Shown piece after piece: positions 14,901 through 37,304 of a stretch of DNA of 64,000 bases. Both the position numbers and the translations under genes were made by a program. The stretch spans positions 27,617,822-27,681,821 of the forward strand of contig CM022671.1 in the NCBI GenBank assembly GCA_012295275.1, written 5' to 3'. The notes under the pieces are model-generated. The model saw only the letters and a list, made by a program, of their open reading frames with translations, searched no databases and had not been told where the DNA came from. Every line of letters starts with the position of its first letter. The stretch's first letter is position 1. This DNA comes from Chrysomallon squamiferum (lineage: Eukaryota; Mollusca; Gastropoda; Neomphalida; Peltospiridae).

Positions 14901-16939
14901 ATTAGCAGTTGTAATTGTAAACAGTTTTATTATCATAGTCATCTATGAACTAGTATAGTATCTGTAAAAGCAACAGATCAGATTTTTATTTTGTTACAGA
15001 TTGTCTACTCTGTCGTATATAAATGATTAACTTCAGATGACAAGCTGATGTCTCACTAAAACATTGATATATGTATATTTTTTTTCTCTTCAAATTTTGG
15101 TGAAATATGTTTCAGATATATTCAGAAACATTGGCTGTTATCTTAGTATTATGATTAACTTAGAACTTCCTTACAATTAATCATAATAAGAAAGTAATAG
15201 AGAACTACATTCTTGTAAACTTTTACAATTTTATGAAATTTATTTTACAGGCTGTTCCAGAACAGAAGGTTATTATAAGCTTACAATGCAAGAGAAGGCA
15301 GCTTACTTAATACATGCACGCAATGTTACACTTCAGCAAAAAGTCATCGAAAGCATTAACAAGACAATCGTAAGTTGCTTCATAATATGTTTGTTTGGTG
15401 ACTGTTTAATTCTGTTCGTGTGAGAAGAATACTTCAAAACTGTTAAGTCATTTCAACTGACTTAAATTTTACAAAATGTATCTTTAATTTAACTGAAGTT
15501 AATTATTATATAGGTTCGTTGCTAACTGATATACACTGGATTTAAAATAATAACTATATTAAAATAATTTTGCAGGCTATAAACCTCACTTTATTAAATG
15601 GGGATTTTTTTAATAATGTAAGTACAGGTTTTGAACAATGTTTTTTTTAAAAATTTTATTACAGGCAGATCAAGCAAAGAAAAATGTTGTTTCCTCCCGT
15701 GATGCAAGAAATGAAAACAGAAGACTGCAGACGGCTCTCTCTGACTTGCCCGAAGTTGGAGAACTTCTCAAATTTAATCAGCTCAAGGTAATACTTCATT
15801 ATAATGTTGTTAACATGGATTTTGTTATTTTAAAAATATTTTGTTATGTATTTTTAAAAGTACCTGATTTTCCTATCTTGTTTTATTCAGTTTTAAAATT
15901 TTGGGGATTTTATTATAAGTCAATAAGTACTATTAGAAAGATTGTTTTTACAAATTATGCAGTAAATAATTAAAATATATTTAAATGAATTGTAAATTTT
16001 AGAAATTAGTTTGTTGATTTAGTTGTTTTTAGCCAGAAATTAATTATAATTTTTATATCAGTTTTTGCAGTTATTAAATCTTTCCTATTGTTTTCATTTG
16101 TTTGCTTAATGATTTCTTAAATAACAAGTGTTTGGATTTTTTTAATAATAAACTATGGATAAAAAGGCACATTTAAAAGATAATAATAATTAGGATTTAA
16201 ACTTTAAATTCAGTTTATCTAAGATAAAAATTTGTTGTATTTTAGTTCCGAAAGAAGCAGCTGAGGTTTGCCAAGAGTTCAATTCACGACTGGGGACTGT
16301 TTGCTCTGGAACCCATTGCAGCTGATGAAATGGTAATTGAATACTGTGGCCAAATGGTGCGGCAGTCTGTCGCAGATCTCAGGGAGAAGAAGTACGAGAA
16401 CACTGGCATCGGCAGCAGCTACTTGTTCAGAGTAGATGGAGAAACTATCATCGATGCCACTAAGACTGGTAATTTAGCCAGGTTCATCAATCATAGCTGC
16501 AATGTAAGTATTATATTTTCACTTTATTATCTCCCTTCCTTTTTGTTTCTACAAATAAATTTATTCATTAATTTTTTTTAATTAGCTTTGATAAGATTCT
16601 GAAATATAAAAATTAACACTTTCTGTTGAATTGTGTATGTTTGGTATGGGTCTTAACTGAACATTCTGTAATGTATTATGAAATTGTCAAAAAAAACCTT
16701 GTTTAGATATTTGATTATTTTTTAATGATTGCTTGTAACTCATGTGAAATACTTTATATTTTCAGCCAAACTGCTATGCGAAAATTATATCTGTAGAAGG
16801 TTTAAAAAAGATAGTGATATATTCCAAGAGAGACATTGATGTGAATGAAGAAATAACCTATGACTATAAATTTCCTATTGAGGATGAGAAGATACCTTGT
16901 CTTTGTATGTCTCATGGTTGTCGTGGTACACTCAACTAA
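5983..16939 (+). CDS. SETD1: SETD1 histone H3 lysine-4 methyltransferase (Set1/COMPASS catalytic subunit)
   Basis: Fifteen coding exons: 5983-6081, 7106-7201, 8005-8175, 8503-8602, 9164-11079, 11433-11666, 12028-12118, 12379-12465, 12875-13016, 13347-13412, 13746-14869, 15251-15369, 15665-15787, 16246-16503, 16766-16939. They total exactly 1600 codons. The ATG follows an in-frame TGA at 5965. Domain order matches vertebrate SETD1A/B: N-terminal [10 protein letters not shown] and QKVYRFDG, an RRM (about 76-155), a long disordered Ser/Pro/Arg/Asp region, [10 protein letters not shown] (about 468), a Shg1-like segment ending [12 protein letters not shown] (about 755-794), MPSFK, acidic tracts, two HCF-1-type motifs, N-SET (about 1300-1456), SET (1457 on, with FINHSCNPNCYAK and EEITYDYKF) and post-[11 protein letters not shown]. 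The enzyme is expected to deposit H3K4 methylation at promoters in the nucleus, within COMPASS. The catalytic and zinc-binding residues I can name are present. Confidence 0.96.
8005..8602 (+). other. SETD1: SETD1 RNA-recognition motif, split over exons 3 and 4
   Basis: Exon 3 (8005-8175) and exon 4 (8503-8602) encode [20 protein letters not shown], then [20 protein letters not shown], then [17 protein letters not shown] and [10 protein letters not shown]. The order and spacing match the SETD1A RRM (KEVTFARLNDNV...KHLGLARVLFTST), residues about 76-155 here. In Set1 proteins this domain contributes to RNA and Wdr82 interaction; that is family knowledge. The exon 4 donor (ATGG|GTAAAA) and exon 5 acceptor at 9164 join in phase. 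Confidence 0.9.
9164..11079 (+). other. SETD1: SETD1 large exon 5: low-complexity region and Shg1-like segment
   Basis: This 1916-base exon encodes residues 156-794. Within it are an Arg/Asp/Asn-rich tract (about 9780-10000, rich in RD, NRD and DR dipeptides), a Thr-Pro region with repeated ESPWPQTP-like units (about 10195-10420), an Asp run (DDDDDDD near 10585) leading into [11 protein letters not shown], and the conserved [19 protein letters not shown] just before the donor. The frame stays open to 11136 only by reading into the intron. The true donor AAAG|GTAGAG lies at 11079/11080, where family alignment predicts it. Confidence 0.85.
14209..14331 (+). other. SETD1: Two candidate HCF-1-binding tetrapeptides in SETD1
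   Basis: Exon 11 encodes EHDY at 14209-14220 (residue 1156, EHDYFAVP) and DHNY at 14320-14331 (residue 1193, WMDHNYCMP). Both fit the [D/E]-H-x-Y HCF-1-binding consensus. Vertebrate SETD1A carries one such motif (EHNYA) in the equivalent region ahead of N-SET. The sequence match is direct; binding is inferred. Confidence 0.7.
15251..15275 (+). other. SETD1: WDR5-interaction (Win) motif of SETD1
   Basis: The start of exon 12 encodes CSRTEGYY, aligned with the SARSEGYY Win motif of human SETD1A. The key arginine inserted into the WDR5 pocket corresponds to the AGA at 15259-15261 (residue 1379). Position just upstream of the SET domain is canonical. Confidence 0.8.
16246..16939 (+). other. SETD1: SET and post-SET catalytic exons of SETD1
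   Basis: Exons 14 and 15 encode the SET core: [67 protein letters not shown] and [15 protein letters not shown]. The pseudoknot NHxC motif and the catalytic tyrosine of TYDYKF are present. The post-SET is [13 protein letters not shown]: its three cysteines keep the CxCx4C spacing, although the residue after the second cysteine is Met where vertebrate SETD1 has Gly. The protein ends in the conserved Arg-Gly-Thr/Ser-Leu-Asn. Confidence 0.95.
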
Positions 16940-19900
16940 ATGTATTCATTATCATCTTCATTTAATACATCAGACTTCAGAAGGAAGAAGCCATTATTAT
17001 AAATCGGGAAATTTTAATTGTGTTCTGTTGAATTCCTCTCATAAATTCAGTATACTGACCAAAGGATTGAAGCAATTTACAGTTGTAAATCAGAAATAGG
17101 GTATGATTACTGCAGAATATTATTTTGTTGTTGGTTTCTTTATTTATTATTATTTATTATATTTTTTTAATAAATCGTTTTTTGAAGACAGACATATTGT
17201 CTATATGTCGCAAAACAAATTTCAGAGACGATGTATATATTTTTTTTATGTTGTTTGTCCTAATCCTTTGGATTATAAATTGCACTGTCATTCTGTTATC
17301 CAAACATATTTCTTTGTAAACAGACAAATTAAAAAAAAAAAAAAAAATCATAAGTAATTTGTGATTCGCTATGTTCTGTAAAGCTTGTGATAATCTTAAT
17401 GAATGTACTGTAATGCTTGTTTTTAACTGGTACATTAATGCCCATCACCAAAGAATATGCACTGTAAATGTCATATATTACATTTAATGAACAATGCCTG
17501 TCATTTAAACTGCCAATCATATACAAATCTTGGTCAGCATCCATAAATTTAGTCAGATATTAAATATATAATGATAATGATTTGTAAATATCTTCAGTAG
17601 TATTCACATCTGTTTCAGATCCTGCCATAGCAATACATACGCAAATAATAGTGTATTATAATTAATACAAAAGGTTGGCAGAGTGTTACACATTTATTTA
17701 CATAATCATAAAGGCCATTCCTTTTCATTGTTAGGCTTCAGTAAAAAAAATAAAACTAATGGCTACAAATATAATTGTTTTATTAAAATATTTAACGAAA
17801 GCTGCTACTTAGTCAGAAATAATAGATTTCAGACTGTAAATTTATAAATAAGCTTATAAATTTTGGAATACATCAAATTTAAGCAAAACCGTGATAAATA
17901 TTAATGTTTTATTTCAGTTAATTTTACATGATACGAGTTTGGTAAGTGATGAAAATGTAGACCGAATAATAAAAAATTAAGAAGCTTGTTTGATTTGCAG
18001 GGTTCATTTAACTATTCTGTGACATAAAAGCTGTTTACTTGCATTAACCTTCCTAAAATTAACCTAAATAAACTTACATTTTTTCTATAAAATTTTGGAT
18101 TAATTAAAGCTTTTAGATAAATTATTTCATTAAGATATCAGTATTATCGAGAATTATGAGTTATCTTAAAAACCAAGATACCATTTAAATTAGGGAAGGT
18201 GAAGATAGAGAGACTGATCTGTGTGTGTGCACATGTATATGTGAGAATAGTATATGGATTATTAGTATGCCTACTGTTCATTTTTTGTGTTTTTTTTTGT
18301 TGCAAGAATTCAGGTTTGTGAATGGTTTAAATTAGTGTGTCTATGATAAAATAGCGCAGATGCAGTAATTTCAGAAACACCAGTGAAGACTTAATTTACA
18401 TAATGTTATTAAAATGTCTTAGTTTGCCTGGTTTTGCAGATGCTAATAAGTTGGTACATTTTATAGTTATAGAATAACATTATAATTTATGGTTCTGTCT
18501 GTCTTTCACATTATCATGCTTTGTCTTTTCTTCCTTTATGGAGAGTTATCTTTTTTTTAAATTTTTTTTAAATAATTATATTATTCTTCTTCAGGTTTTT
18601 CCTGCTCTATGGTCAATGAATAGTTTTAACTAAAATGGACAATACTAGTAAAGCATCCACTTGGTGGTGTTTCAGTAATTTAAAAAATATATATACTGCT
18701 AGTGCTATTTATGACTTTATTAGTATAACCATATATTTGTTCCCATTAACTATCATCTTATTTATATTTTTTGTGATATTTTTCAAGTCTGTATAATCAG
18801 TTTGTAGCTTCATTTTTTTCAACTTTTTTTTTATTTTTTATTATTATTATTTTTTTTAAATTTTCATTTTCACTATCTTTTAAATTTTCTCCCTATGCGA
18901 ATAACTATACTGTAGGAATACCTGAAATAAAATCTGTTTTTTACTGCCTGGAAATTCACCTTTATGTAACAAACTTCTAAAGATTTTCCTTTTTTTTTAA
19001 ACCATCTTCCATTTTCATTTCACACATTAGCATAACAATACTATATATATATTTTTTTTTATTTATTATACATTTATTTATTTATTTATTTATTTATTTA
19101 TTGTAATATTATTGTTATTGTTATTTTATTTTTTATCTATTTTAATTTTTTTATATATTTTTTTTAATGATCTTTAATTTGTTAAGAGTATAAATGTACA
19201 TAATTATTCTTCAGTAGACAGATACTGTAAGTTTTAGTGTTAATGAATTTGTATATCAAAGTGCTGTCCACAAAGTGATCATGTTATTTAATGTGTAAAT
19301 ACAGTTGTACATTTTGTTTCTTCTTTGTTTTCTTTTTGTTGCTTTTTCTTCTTTTTTTTTCTTTTTATTACTTGTACAAAAGTATTTTAAAAAAGAAATG
19401 CATTTTATTAGTAATATTCTTATGGTAGCTTATATTTTCTTCCCTGTGGTATTGTACATAAAACTGAAGATAAAATGTGTGGGGAATCTGGGGGCATCAT
19501 GTAAAAAATACCATTTCTGTCTGGGTTTTTATTATTATTATGTTTGTCACATACTGTTATTTTTTCCTGGAAATGTTCAGTACAATCATCATGCTTGCAT
19601 CATGGTTGTGCTGTTTGCTGTAAAATATTTTCAATAACAAAATTAAACGGAGATCAACAAATGTGTTTTGTTTTGCTGTGATTTTATATTTCACTTTCAT
19701 TTTAATTTGGTGTTCAAAATGGCTTAGTTGAAGACTTGTTAGAGACAAGAGGTCACATAAGAATCTGATGCTGTATAAAAAGTCAAACATTACTATGTGT
19801 TGGCCTCATACAAAAGATATTTGCAGATATTAGCAACAAAATGTCCTAGAGATATTTTGTTGACATTTAAAAATATATGTTTATATATATATATGTATAT

Positions 19901-20600
19901 ATTTAAATTTAAAATAAAGTTTAAAATCATGTTAATGTGTCATCAAAAAAAAGTCCCAGTTATATTGGCTGACAGTATAACAATTTGATTACATGTCAAA
20001 AACATATTTTGTTACAAAATAACAGATTTGACATTTATTTCTGAAAATGGATTATTTATATTTGTTGCAACTTGTTCTTAAATCACTTTTTCAAGAAGAT
20101 ATTACGTGACTTTGTGATGTGTAACCTTTACTGCTATATTCTTTGAAAACAGAAATTCTCCACCACATTAAAATTTTCCATATAACAAGTGTTGGAATTT
20201 CAAATTTCATTTAACTGAAAATTTAATAAGCAACACATTTTATGTGCAAGCACAAATTTTAAAATTTTATTAATAATTATACAGCGATACAACAAAATGA
20301 CAGAGTGTTTAACAAAAAGTTTAAGAGAATATATATATTTTTTTTTTTTTAAGAAAACTATCATGCTTTAAAAATCTGTTCAAAATTCATTAGCAATGTT
20401 TATTGATGAAGTATATATTAATATGAAAAAAGTAGATGATTTATCACTGGAAAATTCAGTATTGAAAGAATGAAAAGAACTATTCAGTAAAGAAAGCATA
20501 TTAAATAAATCAATTATTGAAATTGATGAAACGTTATATTATTAAATTATTTTGTTGACAAATAATTTTTGGAATGGGTGCAGAAGAAAAGTAAATAAAG

Positions 20601-20636
<36 letters not shown>

Positions 20637-21412
20637 TATTAAGCTTAAGCATTATACAGACTAACTTGGCTACAATGAATATTCTTTCAGATACAATGTC
20701 ATAAACAACATAAAGGTAACATTTTGTTGTTAGAAGCTTTAGTAAAAAGTCAGTTCAGTTTATAAACATAAATGCGTTATTATTAACATTAAAGTATTGT
20801 CATATTTTTATAATTCATTAAACAACAACAAGTTTTGTTCATTATACATGGTGTATATAATAAAATGTATATAATTTAACACGAATAAAATAAAATAGAC
20901 AAGAATTTTTTTTTAAATAACTACTGGTTTTGTTTTATAATGTAAAAACGATATTTTATAGTACAAATCGTTTTTAAGTTATTTATTTATTCTACTCTTT
21001 CGAAACAAAAACAATAAATTAATAAATAAAAAAATAATGAAAAACAAATTGAACTATGATAATATCGTTATATATCATGTTTACTCAGTGAATACGTACA
21101 AAGAAAAAATGTATGTTATATGACAACTATTGCAGAATAGTTATTGCAAAAAACCAAGAATATTACCAATATTTTAATAATATGAACGTTATGACAGGAA
21201 CTATAGGCCCATGTTCAGTTAAATAATTATAAAGTAAAAGAGCACAGAACTAAATTCAAGATATATTGATCCCTTAAAAGTCTGTACTTCGACACGGAAC
21301 AAATAAAGTCTGTACTTCGACACGGAACAAATTACTGGTTGCCTGATTTAATATCTTAGTGGTTATTGTCTAACATCACCCAAGGAAATATTTTCAAATT
21401 CTAATCTTTCTG
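16940..21412. other. SETD1 3' untranslated region and convergent intergenic interval
   Basis: No convincing gene lies in this 4.5 kb between the SETD1 stop and the TRIM-like stop codon. It is very A+T-rich. Candidate SETD1 poly(A) signals (AATAAA) occur at 17169, 17749 and 18926. A (TTTA)n tract lies at about 19071-19103, an (AT)n tract at about 20606-20633, and a perfect 28-bp tandem duplication near the TRIM-like end. The open frames here are short and A+T-driven. Confidence 0.6.
21277..21332. repeat. Perfect 28-bp tandem duplication
   Basis: Two identical adjacent 28-base copies lie at 21277-21304 and 21305-21332. Each begins AAAGTCTGTACTTCGACACG. They sit 80 to 135 bases past the stop codon of the minus-strand TRIM-like gene, so probably in its 3' UTR. 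The perfect identity suggests a recent duplication. Confidence 0.95.
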
Positions 21413-23524
21413 TTACAACAAATCAAATATTCTAATTTCACCACCGCTAGTGGCGCCGACCAATACCTGGCGTTTTTTGCTGAAATTTGGGCTGGCCTTA
21501 ACAACGGCAATAACTTTCGGAATTTGCGGCATTTTTAAAATGAATACACCTCTTTTTTGGCCGGTTGTACCTGAAATGGAATGCACGGCCTTGGCTTTGT
21601 TGTCGGAAATAAAAACGTTTCCCGATTCATCATGAGCGAGACCTGTAGGCTCTACTAGACTTTTGTCAGTGTCAGATCCCTTGTAAGTAAACTTAACTTC
21701 GTACTCCTTGTTCAGGATAACCACTTCTTTTTTCGTCCAGTCGCTGATCACAAGACAGCCGTCTGATGTTTTGTCCAGCGTTCGTGGGTAGATAACTGAC
21801 TGAAGATTCAACGTCATCAGAAGATTACCTTTTACATCCAGGAGATCAACCTTTGGGACACTGTACGGTTTGCACGTTCCTGCTGCATATTTGTTGTCTT
21901 CTAGAAAAACCAGCGAGCAGTAACCTGTACTGGTACGAATATATTCAGCGACGTCCAGAGATTGCAATTTGACTGCCACAATAATAATGTGACTGTAACC
22001 TGGACACGTAACTGCTAATCTGGCCTCAGAAACTTGTGTTACATCCCACGGTTCCATTGCTTCTTCAAATTCCAAACAGAATAGAATATCGCCATTCACG
22101 TTAATGAGTTTCAGCTTTTTATTCCACCTGTCAACAACAACGAATCTGTCTTCGTCAACTTGAGAAATACCAACAAACTGGGGAGCACGTGTATCCTCAC
22201 TGGTGATTCCATTAAACGTATTAATCAATCGTATATCCCAATCACAACAGTTACTTCTCGTTGACGACCGAGCCTTTCCCGAACTAGTGCTTCGTTTACT
22301 TCCAGAAGATGCTGGAGGAAAACGAAACGGTGGTGGTGGTGGTCGAAAAAATGGCAGAGCTATCTGAGGTCGAGCTTGTAGCGAGACTGCTTGGCCATGA
22401 TGGTCCAAGAAACCTGGAGCCTGTTGTCCACCACCTTGATAATATTCTGAATGAGAAGAATTTTCAGGTTGAAAATAGCCTTCTAAAGACACAGTTGGAG
22501 AACTGTTAACTTTAGATAAATAGCTCTTTCCACTACTAGTTTCTATGTGGCCAACAGTTATGTTTTGCACGAGTCTGTCGGCATTACAATCAGGAACAAA
22601 ACTTAGCTGAATACTTTTTAGTTTTAACTGTAACTGCTCAGCGGCCTGCGTGTAGTTTGTAATTTCCTTTTCTACGTTATTTATAACACTGAGAGATCGA
22701 ATAGGTCCACAGTTTAGTAAATTATCAAAGACTTTCTGCGTTCCATCCAAACTACTAAGTAGTGATTTACATTCATCTGCTCCCTCTTCAGCATTTGCCT
22801 CTTCCGAACGAACGATGTCAGAAAGAATTTTCAAACATTCTCTTTCTTTGTCCAGCAGTAACTTTGTCATCTGACTTTTAATTATAGCAAAACGTTCTGA
22901 AACTTCTGCTGTTACTTCTTCCTTTTTCAATTTCAACTCATTGGGTTTGTCAGAGAACTGTTCCCGAGTTTTGCTGACCTTTTTGGAAAGCTTTATTATG
23001 TTTTCCTTAAAATCAGCTAGTCTATTTTCAACTGTTTCTCTGGCTCCTTCTGCTGCTAGGTGGTCATCGCGGCACTCTCTATGATTAAGAGTGCTTTCAC
23101 ATTCCTCACAAACCCCAACAGAACGCCTGCTGCAAAATTTGGTCATACGATTACTTGAATGGCGAGGACAATATTCCTGTTGTCCAGTCTCTGAGCCATC
23201 TGAATCTTGCTGGACGTTCCTCTGATTTTCCAAGTTGTGTACAAGGCTTACAATGAAGAAATTAGTAGGAAATGAATCCACCCAGTCTGCCAATTTCCTG
23301 GGATCAGCATTTGAAGGTTTTGCTGGCTTCCTACAAATTGGACATGGAAATGTTGATCTGGGTATGGATAAAATCCTACCATCCCCTACTCGTCTCACTA
23401 TGTGATTGCGTAGGCACTTTCGACAAAAATTATGAAGACAAGGAAGTTGTTTCGGCTCATCGAACGTCTCCAAGCAGATACTACAACTGAGAAATTCGTC
23501 ATACAGCCCTTGTAAGACCTCCAT
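21413..23524 (-). CDS. Intronless TRIM-like RING/B-box/coiled-coil protein with NHL-like C-terminal propeller
   Basis: A single uninterrupted frame of 703 residues starts at ATG 23524-23522 (context GTCATGG), the first ATG after an in-frame TAA at 23567-23569. The N-terminus is a complete C3HC4 RING (C14, C17, C29, H31, C34, C37, C61, C64), implying E3 ubiquitin ligase activity. A B-box-like element follows (C119, H122, C131, C139, C142, H148, H155). A long helical, charged coiled coil spans about 155-320, then a Ser/Pro-rich linker with a polyproline patch (about 395-430). The C-terminal 270 residues form a repeating beta pattern (DEDRFVVVDRWNKKLKLIN, DGCLVISDWTKKEVVIL, ESGNVFISDNKAKAVHSI) typical of NHL/TRIM2-3-type propellers. 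Intronless TRIM paralogues are often expanded in molluscs, and this is probably one. Substrates cannot be inferred. Confidence 0.9.
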   Translation of the reverse strand: MEVLQGLYDEFLSCSICLETFDEPKQLPCLHNFCRKCLRNHIVRRVGDGRILSIPRSTFPCPICRKPAKPSNADPRKLADWVDSFPTNFFIVSLVHNLENQRNVQQDSDGSETGQQEYCPRHSSNRMTKFCSRRSVGVCEECESTLNHRECRDDHLAAEGARETVENRLADFKENIIKLSKKVSKTREQFSDKPNELKLKKEEVTAEVSERFAIIKSQMTKLLLDKERECLKILSDIVRSEEANAEEGADECKSLLSSLDGTQKVFDNLLNCGPIRSLSVINNVEKEITNYTQAAEQLQLKLKSIQLSFVPDCNADRLVQNITVGHIETSSGKSYLSKVNSSPTVSLEGYFQPENSSHSEYYQGGGQQAPGFLDHHGQAVSLQARPQIALPFFRPPPPPFRFPPASSGSKRSTSSGKARSSTRSNCCDWDIRLINTFNGITSEDTRAPQFVGISQVDEDRFVVVDRWNKKLKLINVNGDILFCLEFEEAMEPWDVTQVSEARLAVTCPGYSHIIIVAVKLQSLDVAEYIRTSTGYCSLVFLEDNKYAAGTCKPYSVPKVDLLDVKGNLLMTLNLQSVIYPRTLDKTSDGCLVISDWTKKEVVILNKEYEVKFTYKGSDTDKSLVEPTGLAHDESGNVFISDNKAKAVHSISGTTGQKRGVFILKMPQIPKVIAVVKASPNFSKKRQVLVGATSGGEIRIFDLL

Positions 23525-24858
23525 GACAGTTTTCTTCACTCTTCCTTTTCGTCGCGTATTTAATATTTAGACGTACTGAGATTCATATGTCACAGGAAGA
23601 ATAACACAGCTGATACGAATTACGAAACATGAAATATATCGGTAAGAAAAGAAAAACGAGACTACGTAAAATATTCAGTTCATCGATGCTTGTCCAGGTC
23701 GCATAACTGTTTTGGTTAGACTGACACGGCTGTAAATTACTTGCTGACCCAGAATCTTCCATATTCCGAGCTAATTTCCAACATCGTATAAGAATATTAA
23801 CACGAAAATCAATTAATTACAATCCATCTGCTCCTTTTATATCCCCCTCCACACAAAAGCGTAGATCGTGCTTAGTCTTAGTTGTTATGTGACCACTTTT
23901 ATCGTTCACGCAGCTAGTAAATAAAACACCATAACCTTATTTGAAAGCAAAAGGTGACTTATCTATATATAGATGCAAATACACGACGTCAAGTCTTTTC
24001 GTGTTTATTACGAACAGTCGTCATTATTTTCCTCTGCTGCACGTATTTTATGCGTAAATGAATGAATTGAGAAAAGAAACGTAAGTCTAGACTCGAATCG
24101 ATTATTACAGTATTTATTCAATAGGTTCCGCAGTGCATCAATTGCGCATGCGTTTGTCGAAAGATTACAGAAGAAAAATTACTTTTATCTTGATATTTAA
24201 TCCCCGAAGAAGTCTTTTGGTTAAGTGCAAACGAACAGGCGACTTTAGTATGAATATTAACAATACACTTAATTATACTGTGCACCTAGATTAAAATTTT
24301 ATTAACACAATATCAGTGATATAATATAATTTTATTTCTCTAGCATTTTATTAATATTAACTTTAATAAAACGTAGAACAATACGCAATAAAAATTAAGA
24401 GGTATTTCGTGCAACGAGAACCCCTACCCATAGAACGGAGAATGTGGTTATGATGGAAAGTCGTATCGAATGCCCACCTGTTCAAATCTTATTCAAACCC
24501 TGTACAGTGAGAGCATTACTAACAAGCATTGTTTCTCCAGAACAGACGTATTGCAAGTTGAGACGAATCCTCAATATTAAAACACCGAAATATTAATGAA
24601 ACCCTTAAAGATTATAGATAAATAAAATTTTTTTTCTTATTTTTACTACTACTACTACTACTAATAATAATAATAATCTGTAATTAAGATATTAAGAAAT
24701 GTCTATCCGTGGTTTATTTAATATTCGTCCCGGATTCATGTTTTTACATCGTCAAAAAGGAATCAGGTAATATTCCGGTTCCGGTTCCGGTTAAAACATT
24801 TATTGGACACGTTTGTTAAGTATGTAAATATATTCTTTATATTTTTTACACTGATAAA
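23525..24858. promoter_or_regulatory. Head-to-head promoter interval between the TRIM-like gene and VMP1
   Basis: About 1.3 kb separate the two divergent start codons. Elements seen are the minus-strand TATA box at 23834-23841, an NRF1-like TGCGCATGCGT at 24143-24153, and three head-to-tail TTCCGG hexamers at 24773-24790. On the other strand those hexamers give repeated CCGGAA cores resembling ETS-factor sites. They lie 69 bases before the VMP1 first-exon ATG. An (ACT)n-(AAT)n patch lies at about 24644-24676. Confidence 0.55.
23834..23841 (-). promoter_or_regulatory. TATA box for the TRIM-like gene
   Basis: The minus strand reads GGGGATATAAAAGGAG here, containing a perfect TATAAAAG core 310 bases upstream of the TRIM-like ATG. 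It is the only clean TATA box I noticed in a promoter position in the window. A regulated rather than housekeeping promoter is an inference. Confidence 0.6.
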
Positions 24859-35926
<11,068 letters not shown>

Positions 35927-37248
35927 CTACCTTAACAGTCCATAGATTGAAGCTGAACAGTAACTCTTTATCAAATGCATGCAATCTATTTTTAAAATGT
36001 TTACAACAATTAGTTGACGTGCCTTTGATAATAGGCTGGAAAAGTCTTTTTAAAAAGTGATAGCTATTTTTCTTAAATTATTTTCTTTTATCTGTTATTT
36101 ACATATATATGTGTGTGTGTGTTTGTGTGTGTGTGTGTATATATATATATATTTTATTTTTCAGTTATATTTCTATGTTAGTAGATAACAATAAAACCAG
36201 GTTCAAAGATTCAGTTTTTATTTTATGTTTCTGAAAAAGTTGTTGTTGTTTTGTTAAATAGTTAATTTTTTGAAAGAAATGTTCATTATAAGTTTTAATT
36301 TTTTATTATTATTATTATTATTAATATTATTTTTTTTTTTTAAATTATAATATTTTAAACTTACATTTTTTGAAAAACAATTTCAGTTTATTCATGAAAC
36401 TTTTTTCATTTTATACACACACACACATTCACACACATTTAGTATTGAAATTGTAGTTGTGATTTTAAATTATTAACATTTTAAAACTAATTAATTCTTT
36501 TTGTTTAAATTCTTTCTTTTTTTACATGGCCAGTAGGAATATTTTTGTATATATTAGAATATACATTTTGTTATTGATTTTTTTTTATCATCTTTTAATA
36601 ATTTATTGCTGCATGTTACTGTAATTGTTAAAATCTGCATATCGGATAAAGCAGTAAATTTAAAATTATCACATTGTACATAGTAATACACATGTAAACA
36701 ATAATCTAAATGCAAATTAAATTAATTATTTTTTATTTTATCTGATATAAAAGATAATTTTATTTATTATTATTATTATTTATGTGTTTGCCTTTAATAT
36801 TAGATTGTATTACATGAATAGCAAATGTAAATTTGTTTGCAATGTTTGTTGTTTTAAATGCATATAAGCAATTTGGATTTCAGTTTGTGAAAAACCTGAC
36901 AAATTAACTTTTCTAAATTATTTCCCTTTATATAATATTATGTAGAATGTGAGACAGTTAAAATTCACCATTTTGAAATCTCTGTTCTGGCAGTTACAAT
37001 CATATTTGTTGAGACAAACCCTAATTTTTTTTATTTGCTTATAAAAAGTTAAATCCAGTATATTCTTGATAACATAAATTCTGTTTGATGTCCAGATGCT
37101 TTTCTTTTTGTTTTCAGTTGTTTTGTGCATACTCTGTTTTGTTTTTTTCAGTAAATTATCAGATTGACCAAGTAAATAAAAACCACATTTCCAATGCATG
37201 TTATGTACACTACAATTTAAAATTTGTTACTTTTATTATTTTATTTTA

Positions 37249-37304
<56 letters not shown>

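Noticed and set aside
23525-23539. Upstream GTG extension of the TRIM-like frame
   Set aside because: The frame is open to a GTG at 23539, but nuclear genes of animals start at ATG. The first ATG after the in-frame TAA is at 23524.
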